DNA from: Erysipelotrichaceae bacterium | GTDB lineage: Bacteria > Bacillota_I > Bacilli_A > Erysipelotrichales > Erysipelotrichaceae | Direction of reading: 5' to 3' | DNA: 8,702 bases | Assembly (NCBI GenBank): GCA_017419065.1 | Contig: JAFOMB010000150.1 | Location: 1-8,702, forward strand | Shown here: positions 1 to 6,931 of the stretch, one piece after another | Numbering within the stretch: the first letter of the stretch is position 1 | How the letters are laid out: each line of letters begins with the position of its first letter | The notes under the pieces: generated by a model | Databases searched by the model: none | What the model was told of the DNA's origin: nothing | What the model saw: the letters and a program-made list of their open reading frames with translations, nothing else | Program-made: the position numbers and the translations under genes

Positions 1-1091
1 TTCTCCGTTACGAGGATCATGTCTTCGACACGCATGTACATGATGCCGTAGTAGATCATCTTCGGTTCCGCGCAGAAGATCATGCCCGGTTTCAGGACAT
101 AGTCGACACCGTTGTTGACAAGAGGATGTTCATGGCAGTCGATGCCGATCTGATGACCCAGTCCGCCGGTGTTGCGGAAGCGCAGGTAATCTTCAAAGCC
201 TCTTTCCTTACAGGCCTCCAAGACAAAGCCATAGAGCTCATTGATGTTGGTCTCATAAGGCTTGATCTTATTGATCATATTGACGACACCGGCCTGTAAG
301 GCGGCATAGCCGTCCTTCACGATCTCCGGTGCTTTCCCGTAGTACAGAGATCTTCCCCAGTCGGAGCAGTAGCCTTTATGCATGAAACCGATATCGAAGG
401 CGATCCCGGTACCCTTGGTCAGGGTCTGTTCCCGGTCATAGTCGAACGGGATCTCTACCGGCATCTGTCCCTTTCTCTTGAAACCGATGGTCGGCGGGAA
501 GGAGAAGTCATCGATGCCGTGATCAAAGCCATACTGCATGAGACAGGCTTCCGCCTCCTTCATCGTCATGCCTTCACGGAAGTTCTTCACGACATGCATG
601 ACGGCTTCATCCGTGAATTCCGCCATCCAGCGCATATGCGCAATCTCTTTTTCATCTTTGACACAGCGGAGCTCACTCCAGATCTCTTCCGAGAAGACCA
701 TCTCAATGGAAGGATCGACAGCAGTGACGGTCTCTCTGACCCAGGCTTCGCAGTCCGATCCGATCCCGATCCTCTTCCCCTTTATAACAGAAGATAGAGT
801 ATCTTCCATCTGGTCCATATAGGATACTACGACTCTGACGCCCGGGAAACAGTCCTTGTTTCTCGGTATGGTCACGATGGTGAGGTCACCGTCCTTATCC
901 AGCCAGGCAAGGGCTTCCGGTATCAGATAGGCACTGGCATAGTCCGGCATGTTTTTCATGCAGGCACGCTGCCAGTAGAAATCCTGTGTCTCGCTGACAT
1001 ACTGGAGATTGGCACCCGTCGCAAACAGGACACCGTCCAGTCCGGCCTTATTGACTTCTTCCGTACATTTTCTTCTTCTTTCACTCAGCAT
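1..1091 (-). CDS. M24-family metallopeptidase (Xaa-Pro peptidase-like), C-terminus cut by window edge
   Basis: Reading the minus strand from 1091 gives 363 open codons with no stop before the window edge. The fold is a creatinase-type N-terminal domain (about residues 5-135) followed by a pita-bread M24 catalytic domain (about 145 onward). All five expected metal ligands are visible: D233 and D244 (FDIGFMHKGYCSDWGR), H313 (GGLGHQIG), E342 (FCAEP) and E356 (RVEDMILVTE). The CHEHP stretch carrying H320 matches the family's second conserved histidine. These residues predict an active dinuclear-metal enzyme that removes an N-terminal residue before proline or splits X-Pro dipeptides; exact specificity cannot be read. 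No signal peptide or membrane segment is seen, so it should be cytoplasmic. An ATG at 1097 would add two residues (MY), but its GGAGG lies only 3 nt away, against 9 nt for the ATG at 1091. It is divergent from the opp operon, which suggests shared control. Only a short C-terminal tail is probably missing. Confidence 0.9.
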   Translation of the reverse strand, partial: MLSERRRKCTEEVNKAGLDGVLFATGANLQYVSETQDFYWQRACMKNMPDYASAYLIPEALAWLDKDGDLTIVTIPRNKDCFPGVRVVVSYMDQMEDTLSSVIKGKRIGIGSDCEAWVRETVTAVDPSIEMVFSEEIWSELRCVKDEKEIAHMRWMAEFTDEAVMHVVKNFREGMTMKEAEACLMQYGFDHGIDDFSFPPTIGFKRKGQMPVEIPFDYDREQTLTKGTGIAFDIGFMHKGYCSDWGRSLYYGKAPEIVKDGYAALQAGVVNMINKIKPYETNINELYGFVLEACKERGFEDYLRFRNTGGLGHQIGIDCHEHPLVNNGVDYVLKPGMIFCAEPKMIYYGIMYMRVEDMILVTE

Positions 1092-1100
1092 ATACATCTG

Positions 1101-1105
1101 CCTCC
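1101..1105 (-). promoter_or_regulatory. Shine-Dalgarno site of the minus-strand M24 gene
   Basis: The minus strand reads ACGGAGGCAG immediately before ATG TAT ATG. GGAGG lies 3 nt from the first ATG (1097) and 9 nt from the second (1091). The second spacing is within the usual range and the first is too tight, so I place the start at 1091. Confidence 0.6.
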
Positions 1106-1120
1106 GTTTTCTATATAAGG

Positions 1121-1150
1121 ATAATAACAGAAAATATTTAAGGAATGCAA
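1121..1150 (-). promoter_or_regulatory. Candidate sigma-A-type promoter for the minus-strand M24 gene
   Basis: On the minus strand TTGCAT (1150-1145) is followed after 18 nt by TATTAT (1126-1121), a fair match to -35 and -10 boxes. Transcription would start near 1114, giving a leader of about 20 nt ahead of the coding start. The region is AT-rich and other -10-like hexamers such as TATATA (1117-1112) exist, so the exact boxes are uncertain. Confidence 0.45.
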
Positions 1151-1175
1151 ATGTTTTCATACAAGTGTAACATTA

Positions 1176-1194
1176 TTTCAATTTATGAAAAATT
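1176..1194. promoter_or_regulatory. Candidate operator dyad between the divergent promoters
   Basis: TTTCA (1176-1180), a 5-nt spacer and TGAAA (1186-1190) form a perfect inverted repeat just upstream of the forward -35 box. The overlapping 15-mer at 1180-1194 (AATTTATGAAAAATT) keeps both outer arms of the CodY consensus AATTTTCWGAAAATT, with the four mismatches all in the centre. CodY control of peptide transport is well known in Bacillota, but the match is weak in such AT-rich DNA and I cannot tell whether this organism has CodY. Some transcription factor binding here is plausible; its identity is a guess. Confidence 0.3.
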
Positions 1195-1197
1195 ATG

Positions 1198-1226
1198 TTG
1201 AAAATGTGAAAGAAATGTACTATGAT
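1198..1226 (+). promoter_or_regulatory. Sigma-A-type promoter of the opp operon
   Basis: TTGAAA (1198-1203) and TATGAT (1221-1226) are separated by exactly 17 nt, each one mismatch from the sigma-A consensus. Transcription would start near 1233, leaving a short leader of about 30 nt with the Shine-Dalgarno AGGGG at 1251-1255. There is no room for a riboswitch or long attenuator, so regulation is expected at initiation. Confidence 0.7.
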
Positions 1227-1262
1227 GAGTTCATTAATTGAATTTCAGAGAGGGGAAAGAAG

Positions 1263-2186
1263 ATGCTGAAATATATCGCAAAGAGATTGTTATTGGGAGT
1301 ATTTACATTGTTTGTGCTGATCACCATCGTCTTCTTCGGCATGAAGGCCATGCCGGGAAGCCCGTTCTCCCGAGATAATAAAGCGATCGCCGCAGATACC
1401 CTCAGAGCTCTGGAACAGAAATACGGACTGGACAAGCCGGTCACCGAACAGTATGTCATCTATGTAAAGAACGTACTGAGAGGGGACTTCGGCATCTCCA
1501 TCTCCAAGAAGGGACAGCAGGTGACGGAGATCATCAAGCAGCGTCTTCCGGTCACCGCCAAGCTCGGTGTCTATGCCTTCCTCTTCTCGGTGATCGTCGG
1601 TGTTACCCTCGGCGTCCTGTCGGCGCTCACGCGGCACCGATGGGTCAATTCGGTGATCACCGTATTCACCACGATCGGTGTATCGGTCCCCGGCTTCCTG
1701 CTCTCGCTGCTGATGATGGTCCTGCTGGCTGTCAAACTGAGGCTCTTGCCGGTCATTGGACTGAACACTCCGCAGAGCTACATCATGCCGGTCCTGGCGC
1801 TCTCGTTCAGCCCGGTATCCTCGATCACCCGTCTTACGAGATCTTCCCTGAGAGACGTCATGTCCTCTGACTATATCACGCTGGCCCGTTCCAAGGGCAC
1901 CAAGGAATTCTGGGTCGTCGTCAAGCACGGTCTCAAGAATGCGCTGTTGCCGGTCGTGACCTACGCCGGACCGCTGTTCGCAGGCATGATCACCGGTTCC
2001 CTTACGACTGAGACCCTCTTCTCCATTCCCGGTATCGGCAAGGAATTCACCAATTCCATCAACAACCGTGACTACACATTATGCATGGGCCTGACCATCC
2101 TCCTGGGAGCCCTGGTCATCATCATGGCCCTGATCTCCGACCTGGTAGCGGCGATGATCGATCCGCGTATCAAGGTCGATAAATAG
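1263..2186 (+). CDS. oppB: Oligopeptide ABC transporter permease OppB
   Basis: One of the two channel-forming membrane subunits of the oligopeptide importer; it pairs with OppC in the cytoplasmic membrane. The 307-residue product has the usual length and layout: a first membrane helix at about 8-28, an extracytoplasmic loop of about 70 residues (PGSPF to about 98), then five more hydrophobic segments at roughly 100-122, 132-156, 172-190, 229-250 and 276-298. The cytoplasmic EAA coupling loop that contacts the ATPases lies at about 203-230 (ARSKGTKEFWVVVKHGLKN). The C-terminus has the family's DPRIK ending at 300-304. The start follows AGGGG with a 7-nt spacer. It is the first gene of the operon, about 30 nt after the predicted transcription start, and its TAG overlaps the AGGAAGGAG ribosome site of oppC. 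Substrate class (di-, oligopeptide or nickel) cannot be proven from the permease; the operon makeup favours oligopeptides. Confidence 0.93.
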   Translation: MLKYIAKRLLLGVFTLFVLITIVFFGMKAMPGSPFSRDNKAIAADTLRALEQKYGLDKPVTEQYVIYVKNVLRGDFGISISKKGQQVTEIIKQRLPVTAKLGVYAFLFSVIVGVTLGVLSALTRHRWVNSVITVFTTIGVSVPGFLLSLLMMVLLAVKLRLLPVIGLNTPQSYIMPVLALSFSPVSSITRLTRSSLRDVMSSDYITLARSKGTKEFWVVVKHGLKNALLPVVTYAGPLFAGMITGSLTTETLFSIPGIGKEFTNSINNRDYTLCMGLTILLGALVIIMALISDLVAAMIDPRIKVDK

Positions 2187-2200
2187 GAAGGAGAAGAAAC

Positions 2201-3118
2201 ATGTCTGAAAATATCAGTAAAGAAATGTTCGAGCTTCTTCCGGAAAGCGAAAAGAACTCCGAATTCATCGCGATGGAATCCAAGACCTTCTTACGGGATG
2301 CCTGGGGAAGGTATAAGAAAAACAAGCTGGCTATGGTCGGCCTGTGCTTCCTTGTCGTGATGATCATCATGTCGATCGCCGTCCCGATCTTATCGAAGTA
2401 CGGCTTCGAGACACAGAACATCGAGATACGAAACGCGCTGCCGTCCTGGGAACATCCGTTCGGTACTGACAAGCTGGGAAGAGACATCTTCGTCAGAGTC
2501 ATGTACGGAGGCCGTATCTCCCTGTCCATCGCATTCTCAAGTGCCTTCATCTGTCTGATCATCGGTATCCTCTACGGCGGTATCGCCGGATATATCGGGG
2601 GCAGGACAGATATGATCATGATGCGCTTCGTCGATATTCTGGATTCGGTCCCGACACTCCTGTATGTCATCCTGATCCTGATGATCTTCGGCAATACCAT
2701 CCCGGCCATGCTGCTGGCGATCTGCTTCACCTCCTGGATCGGTATGGCCAGACAGGTCAGACAGCAGGTGCGTTCCATTAAAGAGATGGAATTCGCTCTG
2801 GCGGCTACCGTCCTGGGTGCCAGCCACACGCGCATCCTGCTCAAACACCTCATCGTCAACGCGATCGGTCCGATCATCGTCAACCTGACGACGATGGTCC
2901 CGAGTGCCATCTTCACTGAAAGCTTTCTGAGTTTCGTCGGTATCGGTCTTGACCCGTCCATCCCTTCCTGGGGAAAACTGGCCAATGACTGCCGCGATAT
3001 CTTCTTCACATTCCCGATCCAGATCACCTGGGTCATCGCCGCGATCTCGCTCACCTGTCTGTCCCTGAACTTCATCGGCGACGGCATCGGTGAAGCGTTC
3101 CAGACAAAGAAGAGATAG
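2201..3118 (+). CDS. oppC: Oligopeptide ABC transporter permease OppC
   Basis: Second channel-forming permease, partner of OppB. The 305-residue protein starts with a charged cytoplasmic tail (about 1-40, including the MFE motif common in Bacillota OppC) and an OppC-type N-terminal domain with a membrane helix at about 43-63. The family hallmark HPFGTDKLGRDIF follows at 85-97. The transport domain has further hydrophobic segments at about 109-131, 152-182, 220-245 and 273-293, with the EAA loop at about 197-224 (EFALAATVLGASHTRILLKH). GDGIGEAF near the C-terminus (294-301) corresponds to the conserved GDGLRDALDP-like ending, though without the final DP. It starts 14 nt after oppB with AAGGAG 7 nt upstream, and its TAG overlaps the AGGAGG of oppD, so translation of the cluster is tightly linked. 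Confidence 0.93.
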   Translation: MSENISKEMFELLPESEKNSEFIAMESKTFLRDAWGRYKKNKLAMVGLCFLVVMIIMSIAVPILSKYGFETQNIEIRNALPSWEHPFGTDKLGRDIFVRVMYGGRISLSIAFSSAFICLIIGILYGGIAGYIGGRTDMIMMRFVDILDSVPTLLYVILILMIFGNTIPAMLLAICFTSWIGMARQVRQQVRSIKEMEFALAATVLGASHTRILLKHLIVNAIGPIIVNLTTMVPSAIFTESFLSFVGIGLDPSIPSWGKLANDCRDIFFTFPIQITWVIAAISLTCLSLNFIGDGIGEAFQTKKR

Positions 3119-3127
3119 GAGGGAAGT

Positions 3128-4135
3128 ATGCCATTACTCAAAGTAGAAAACCTGACCACTTCCTTCACTACTCCGCAGGGCAAAGTCCAGGCTGTCCGTG
3201 ACGTCTCCTTCGAACTGAATGAAGGCGAAGTCCTCGGCGTCGTCGGCGAATCCGGTTCCGGCAAGTCCCAGATGATGTATACGATCATGGGCCTCCTGGC
3301 TGATAACGGCGTCGTCGAATCAGGAAAGATCACCTTCGACGGGGAAGATATCTCCTTAGCGAGCTTCCCGAATAAAAAAGCCTATGAAAACAAGATGCGG
3401 GAGATCCGCGGCAACAAGATCTCCATGATCTTCCAGGATCCGATGACTTTCTTAAATCCGGTCCTGAAGATCGAGACCCAGCTGATCGAACCGCTGATGA
3501 ACCACACCAAAATGACAAAGGAACAGGCAAGACAAAGAGCTCTCGAACTGATGAGACTTGTCGGTATCCCTTCTCCGGAGAAGCGTATCAAACAGTATCC
3601 GTTTGAATTCTCCGGCGGTATGAGACAGCGTATCATCATCGCCATCGCTCTTACCTGCAACCCGAAACTGATCATCGCCGATGAACCGACAACCGCTCTG
3701 GACGTCACCATCCAGGCTCAGGTCCTCGAGCTGATCGATAAACTCCGCAAGGAGACCAATACCGCTGTCATCATGATCACCCACGACCTGGGTGTCGTCG
3801 CCAAGCTCTGTGACAGAGTGGCCATCATGTACGGCGGAAAGATCGTGGAAAGCGGTACGGACAAGGAGATCTTCTATGATCCGAAACATCCGTACACCCA
3901 GGGTCTTCTCAGCTGTGTCGCCAAGGTCGGCGAAGATGAAACAGAAGAGGAGCTGAAGCCGATCCCGGGTTCTCCTCCGGATCTTCTCAATCCGCCGAAG
4001 GGCTGTCCATTCGTCGACAGATGTGCCAGGGCGATGCGTGTCTGCAAGGACTATATGCCGGATCTGACTTCCAGCTCTTCTACCCACACCTTCAAGTGCT
4101 GGCTGGCTGATGAAAGAGCGAAAGGAGCGAAGTGA
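3128..4135 (+). CDS. oppD: Oligopeptide ABC transporter ATP-binding protein OppD
   Basis: One of two ATPases that drive peptide import, acting as a heterodimer with OppF beneath OppBC. The 335-residue protein has every ABC motif: Walker A GESGSGKS (40-47), Q-loop Q103 (IFQDP), signature FSGGMRQR (161-168, M where Q is more usual in LSGGQ), Walker B LIIADEP with catalytic E186, D-loop ALD (190-192) and switch H219 (ITHD). The C-terminal oligopeptide/dipeptide extension starts at about 240 and carries C293, C299, C306 and C324, the four-cysteine pattern seen in Opp/Dpp ATPases and linked in some members to a 4Fe-4S cluster. AGGAGG stands 5 nt before the ATG. The TGA stop is 1 nt from the oppF start, and the oppF ribosome site lies inside this gene's last codons. 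OppD rather than OppF is inferred from order and from similarity of the N-terminal region. Confidence 0.93.
   Translation: MPLLKVENLTTSFTTPQGKVQAVRDVSFELNEGEVLGVVGESGSGKSQMMYTIMGLLADNGVVESGKITFDGEDISLASFPNKKAYENKMREIRGNKISMIFQDPMTFLNPVLKIETQLIEPLMNHTKMTKEQARQRALELMRLVGIPSPEKRIKQYPFEFSGGMRQRIIIAIALTCNPKLIIADEPTTALDVTIQAQVLELIDKLRKETNTAVIMITHDLGVVAKLCDRVAIMYGGKIVESGTDKEIFYDPKHPYTQGLLSCVAKVGEDETEEELKPIPGSPPDLLNPPKGCPFVDRCARAMRVCKDYMPDLTSSSSTHTFKCWLADERAKGAK
4121..4127 (+). promoter_or_regulatory. Shine-Dalgarno site that fixes the oppF start
   Basis: AAAGGAG lies 9 nt before the ATG at 4137. The same reading frame has an earlier ATG at 4110, but that one lies upstream of this site, has no ribosome site of its own and would add nine highly charged residues (MKERKERSD) not typical of OppF. 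The start at 4137 is therefore preferred. Confidence 0.75.
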
Positions 4136-4136
4136 C

Positions 4137-5114
4137 ATGGAAAACGACGTCATCTTAAAAGTAACGGACTTAAAAACGTACTTCGATGTCACCAAGGGCA
4201 TCTTCTCTCCGAAACAGATCGTCAAAGCCGTTGACGGTGTCAGCTTCGATGTGAAAAAAGGCGAGACCTTCGGTCTTGTCGGCGAATCCGGATGCGGAAA
4301 ATCCACACTCGGAAGGACCATCGTCAAGCTCTACGATCCGGTAGGCGGCACGATCGAATTTGAAGGCAAGGACATCTCCAAACTCAAAGGAGAGGAATTA
4401 AAGGCCTTCCGCAAGAAAGTCCAGATGATCTTCCAGGATCCGTATGCCTCGCTCAATCCACGTATGACGGTCGGCGAGATCATCATGGAGCCGATGATCA
4501 TCCACAACATCTACAAGACAGCGGAAGAAAGAGAAGCGAGAACAGTCGAACTGCTGAACATCGTCGGTCTCAAACCGGACCACATCCGCCGTTATCCAAG
4601 CGAATTCTCCGGCGGACAGCGGCAGCGTATCGGCATCGCCAGAGCACTGGCTGTCGATCCGGAATTCATCGTCTGCGATGAACCGATCTCCGCTCTCGAT
4701 GTCTCCATCCAGGCTCAGGTCATCAACCTCCTGGAACAGATACAGAAAGAGCTGGGCTTATCCTACCTCTTTATCGCCCATGACCTCTCGATGGTCAGAC
4801 ACATTTCTGACCGCATCGGTGTCATGTATCTCGGTCATATGATGGAAATAGGACCGGCGAACGATATCTTCTACCGTCCGCTGCATCCTTATACCATAGC
4901 GCTTCTGTCAGCGATCCCTATCTCGGATCCGGATATCGCCAAAGCGAAACAGCGCATCATCCTGGAAGGGGAGATCCCGTCGCCGATCAACCCTCCGGCT
5001 GGCTGTCCGTTTGCGTCCCGCTGCTCCAAGGCAACGGAGAGGTGTTTCAGAGAAACACCGCAACCGATCCAGGTCGGAAGCCGACTGGTCACATGTTTCC
5101 TGTATGAAAAGTAA
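4137..5114 (+). CDS. oppF: Oligopeptide ABC transporter ATP-binding protein OppF
   Basis: Second ATPase of the importer, partner of OppD. From the chosen ATG the product is 325 residues, the usual OppF size. Motifs: Walker A GESGCGKST (49-57), Q-loop Q100 (IFQDPYASLNPR), canonical signature FSGGQRQR (157-164), Walker B FIVCDEP with catalytic E182, D-loop ALD (186-188) and switch H215 (IAHD). The insertion YFDVTKGIFSPKQIVKAVDG near the N-terminus is typical of OppF/DppF and separates it from OppD. The C-terminal extension has C290, C296, C303 and C320, matching the OppD cysteine pattern. Only one base separates it from oppD, so translational coupling is likely. All catalytic residues are present in both ATPases, so both ATP sites should be competent. 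Confidence 0.93.
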   Translation: MENDVILKVTDLKTYFDVTKGIFSPKQIVKAVDGVSFDVKKGETFGLVGESGCGKSTLGRTIVKLYDPVGGTIEFEGKDISKLKGEELKAFRKKVQMIFQDPYASLNPRMTVGEIIMEPMIIHNIYKTAEEREARTVELLNIVGLKPDHIRRYPSEFSGGQRQRIGIARALAVDPEFIVCDEPISALDVSIQAQVINLLEQIQKELGLSYLFIAHDLSMVRHISDRIGVMYLGHMMEIGPANDIFYRPLHPYTIALLSAIPISDPDIAKAKQRIILEGEIPSPINPPAGCPFASRCSKATERCFRETPQPIQVGSRLVTCFLYEK

Positions 5115-5129
5115 AAAGAAAGGAAGACA

Positions 5130-6779
5130 ATGAACATGAAAAAATTACTCACATTATTGCTCGTTATGCTTATGGCTCTGTCTCTGGCAGCCTGCGGCGG
5201 TGGTGGAAACACTCCTTCCGGCGGCGGCGAAGGCGGAGGTGAAACACCATCTGCAGAACCGGTGATCTTCAAGTATGCAGTCGGTGACTCCCCGAACTAT
5301 CTGGACCCGGCTATTGCTTCCGACTCCATCGGTTCCTATGTCATCAACCAGATGTATTATCCTCTGTATTACTTCTCTCCGAACGGTATCTTACCGGCAG
5401 CTGCCGCTGACACGAAGGTCAGCGACGACGGACTGGTCTACACCATCACGATCGTTGACAACAAGTGGTCGGATGGACAGCCTGTAACAGCTGAAGACTT
5501 TGTCTACGGACCGAAGCATGCATTATCTTTAGGCGACGCTGAAGTTTCTTACCTGGCATGGATCACTGACTACATCGTCAATGCGAAAGACTATGTCGGC
5601 AAGAACACTGATGAAATGACTGATCTCGGTATCAAGGCTCTCGACGACAAGACAGTCGAGTACACCCTTGTCAAGCCGTGCAGCTTCTTCACATCCTTAC
5701 TGTGGGGCGGTATCTACTATCCGTTAAGACCTGACTTTGCGCCATCCGGTGACTACACCTGGGCTGACACTGTCGGTTATCCTTCCTGCGGTGCTTTCTA
5801 TGCGACTTCCATCGACAGAGCTGCCAAGATCGAAATGGCCAAGAACGAAAACTGGTTCGACGCTGCCAAGGTCAAGGTCGACGGTCTGGAATGCCAGGTC
5901 GTTACCGATATGGAATCTCAGCTGATGGCTTACCAGGCAGACGAACTCGACTTCGCGACTTCCTTATCTGCAGGTACAGTCTCCAAGCTGTATGACGACA
6001 GCGAACTCTTCGCTTCCGGTAACGTCAACTACTACATGGAACTCAACATGAGACCGGATACTGCCAAGAACCCGGCATTACTCGACCTCAACGTCCGTAA
6101 GGCCATCCTGTACGGTATCGACAGACAGGCCATCTGTGACGCTATCGATGCCGGTACGATCTACTATCCGTTATACGGCTTTGTCCCTTACGGTATCGTC
6201 GATCCGACAGACGGCGACTTCCGTGAATCCGGCGGCGACTACTGCTCTTACGATCCGGAAGCTGCTGTTGAATTCCTGGCAAAGGCCGGATACAGCGTAG
6301 ACAATCCGCTTGAACTCGAATACTACTACAACCAGAATACGACTCATGATACTGTCGCAGCCGTTCTGAAAGAACAGCTCGCCAAGATCGGCATCAACCT
6401 AAACCTCAAGACCGGTGATGTCCGTACCTTCTTCGATGACAGAGACAACCAGGGCAACTTCGAAGCAGCCAGAGGCGCTATGTCCGCTGACTACAACGAC
6501 GCTCTGACCTATCTGGATATGCCGACAGCTACTTATCAGACCAAGGCTGTCTGGGGCGATACTGTATACGATGATCTGATGCTGGAGATCGCTTCCATGT
6601 CCGGTCAGGAAAGAATCGCGAAGCTGCACGAAGCTGAGAAGTACCTGGTTGAAGATCAGGCTATGGTCATCCCGCTCTTCGGTTACGGTTCCGCTGTCCT
6701 GCGCAAGCCTTACATCAGCGGCGACTTCGACAACGGCCAGGGCAACTCCATCTTCTGGTACGTTGAAAAGAACAAATAA
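5130..6779 (+). CDS. oppA: Oligopeptide-binding lipoprotein OppA (SBP family 5)
   Basis: Extracellular peptide-binding protein that delivers substrate to OppBC. The 549-residue product has a lipoprotein signal: MNMKK, a hydrophobic core at about 6-17 and the lipobox LAAC with lipidated C22. A low-complexity tether rich in glycine (about 23-43) then leads to the family 5 solute-binding domain from about 46 to the end. The hallmark WSDGQPVTAEDFVY is at 113-126. FVYGPKHAL replaces the commoner FVYSWKRAL pattern. Late conserved elements include NVRKAILYGIDRQAI and WYVEKNK at the C-terminus. The start has AAGGA 5 nt upstream; an ATG two codons later is possible but spaced worse. It is the last opp gene, 15 nt after oppF, rather than first as in many opp operons. 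The UUCG hairpin follows it after about 100 nt. Ligand range (length, sequence) cannot be deduced. Confidence 0.93.
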   Translation: MNMKKLLTLLLVMLMALSLAACGGGGNTPSGGGEGGGETPSAEPVIFKYAVGDSPNYLDPAIASDSIGSYVINQMYYPLYYFSPNGILPAAAADTKVSDDGLVYTITIVDNKWSDGQPVTAEDFVYGPKHALSLGDAEVSYLAWITDYIVNAKDYVGKNTDEMTDLGIKALDDKTVEYTLVKPCSFFTSLLWGGIYYPLRPDFAPSGDYTWADTVGYPSCGAFYATSIDRAAKIEMAKNENWFDAAKVKVDGLECQVVTDMESQLMAYQADELDFATSLSAGTVSKLYDDSELFASGNVNYYMELNMRPDTAKNPALLDLNVRKAILYGIDRQAICDAIDAGTIYYPLYGFVPYGIVDPTDGDFRESGGDYCSYDPEAAVEFLAKAGYSVDNPLELEYYYNQNTTHDTVAAVLKEQLAKIGINLNLKTGDVRTFFDDRDNQGNFEAARGAMSADYNDALTYLDMPTATYQTKAVWGDTVYDDLMLEIASMSGQERIAKLHEAEKYLVEDQAMVIPLFGYGSAVLRKPYISGDFDNGQGNSIFWYVEKNK

Positions 6780-6810
6780 TTCGGCGGAAGATCATTTATC
6801 AAGAATCAGA

Positions 6811-6828
6811 CATGTGTTGATCATGTGT
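6811..6828 (+). repeat. CATGTGT direct repeat, 11 nt apart
   Basis: CATGTGT occurs at 6811-6817 and again at 6822-6828, one helical turn apart, with the palindrome TGATCA (6818-6823) across the junction. It lies in the untranslated stretch after oppA. It may be a chance match; no promoter was recognised beside it. Confidence 0.3.
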
Positions 6829-6877
6829 CGCAAAGCATAAAACAGGAGATCATATAGATCTGCTGAGTTGAATGCCG

Positions 6878-6905
6878 GATAAGGGATCCTTCGGGATCCC
6901 TTATC
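6878..6905 (+). terminator. Hairpin with UUCG tetraloop, probably a partial terminator after oppA
   Basis: GATAAGGGATCC (6878-6889), loop TTCG (6890-6893) and GGATCCCTTATC (6894-6905) form a perfect 12-bp stem with the exceptionally stable C(UUCG)G loop. The tail is TTTACTT, only three Ts before interruption, so intrinsic termination is probably incomplete. It sits between oppA and the downstream peptidase genes, 26 nt before the next ATG. The most likely roles are lowering expression of the peptidases relative to opp and protecting the 3' end of oppA mRNA. I see no convincing promoter in the gap, which favours read-through. Confidence 0.75.
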
Positions 6906-6931
6906 TTTACTTAGAGTAGAAAGAGGAAGTT

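Noticed and set aside
378..822. Plus-strand open frames of 139 and 94 codons
   Set aside because: They are shadows of the minus-strand M24 gene, whose five metal ligands confirm the true frame.
4110..4136. Upstream in-frame ATG for oppF
   Set aside because: It lies ahead of the AAAGGAG ribosome site and adds a charged nonapeptide not typical of OppF; ATG 4137 is better placed.
3452..4327. Long antisense open frame (291 codons) opposite oppD/oppF
   Set aside because: It is fully opposite well-supported genes with all ABC motifs, has no recognisable domain, and arises from the codon bias of the sense strand. The same applies to the antisense frames at 2572-3333 and 1290-1928.
6872..6919. Tiny 15-codon frame (ATG 6872 to TAG 6917) running through the UUCG hairpin
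   Set aside because: No Shine-Dalgarno site precedes it and its sequence is explained by the hairpin. A leader-peptide role would need alternative structures that I do not see.
6780..6931. Cluster of GATC sites in the gap after oppA
   Set aside because: GATC is common throughout the coding sequence here because of ATC codon preference, so the gap is not clearly special.
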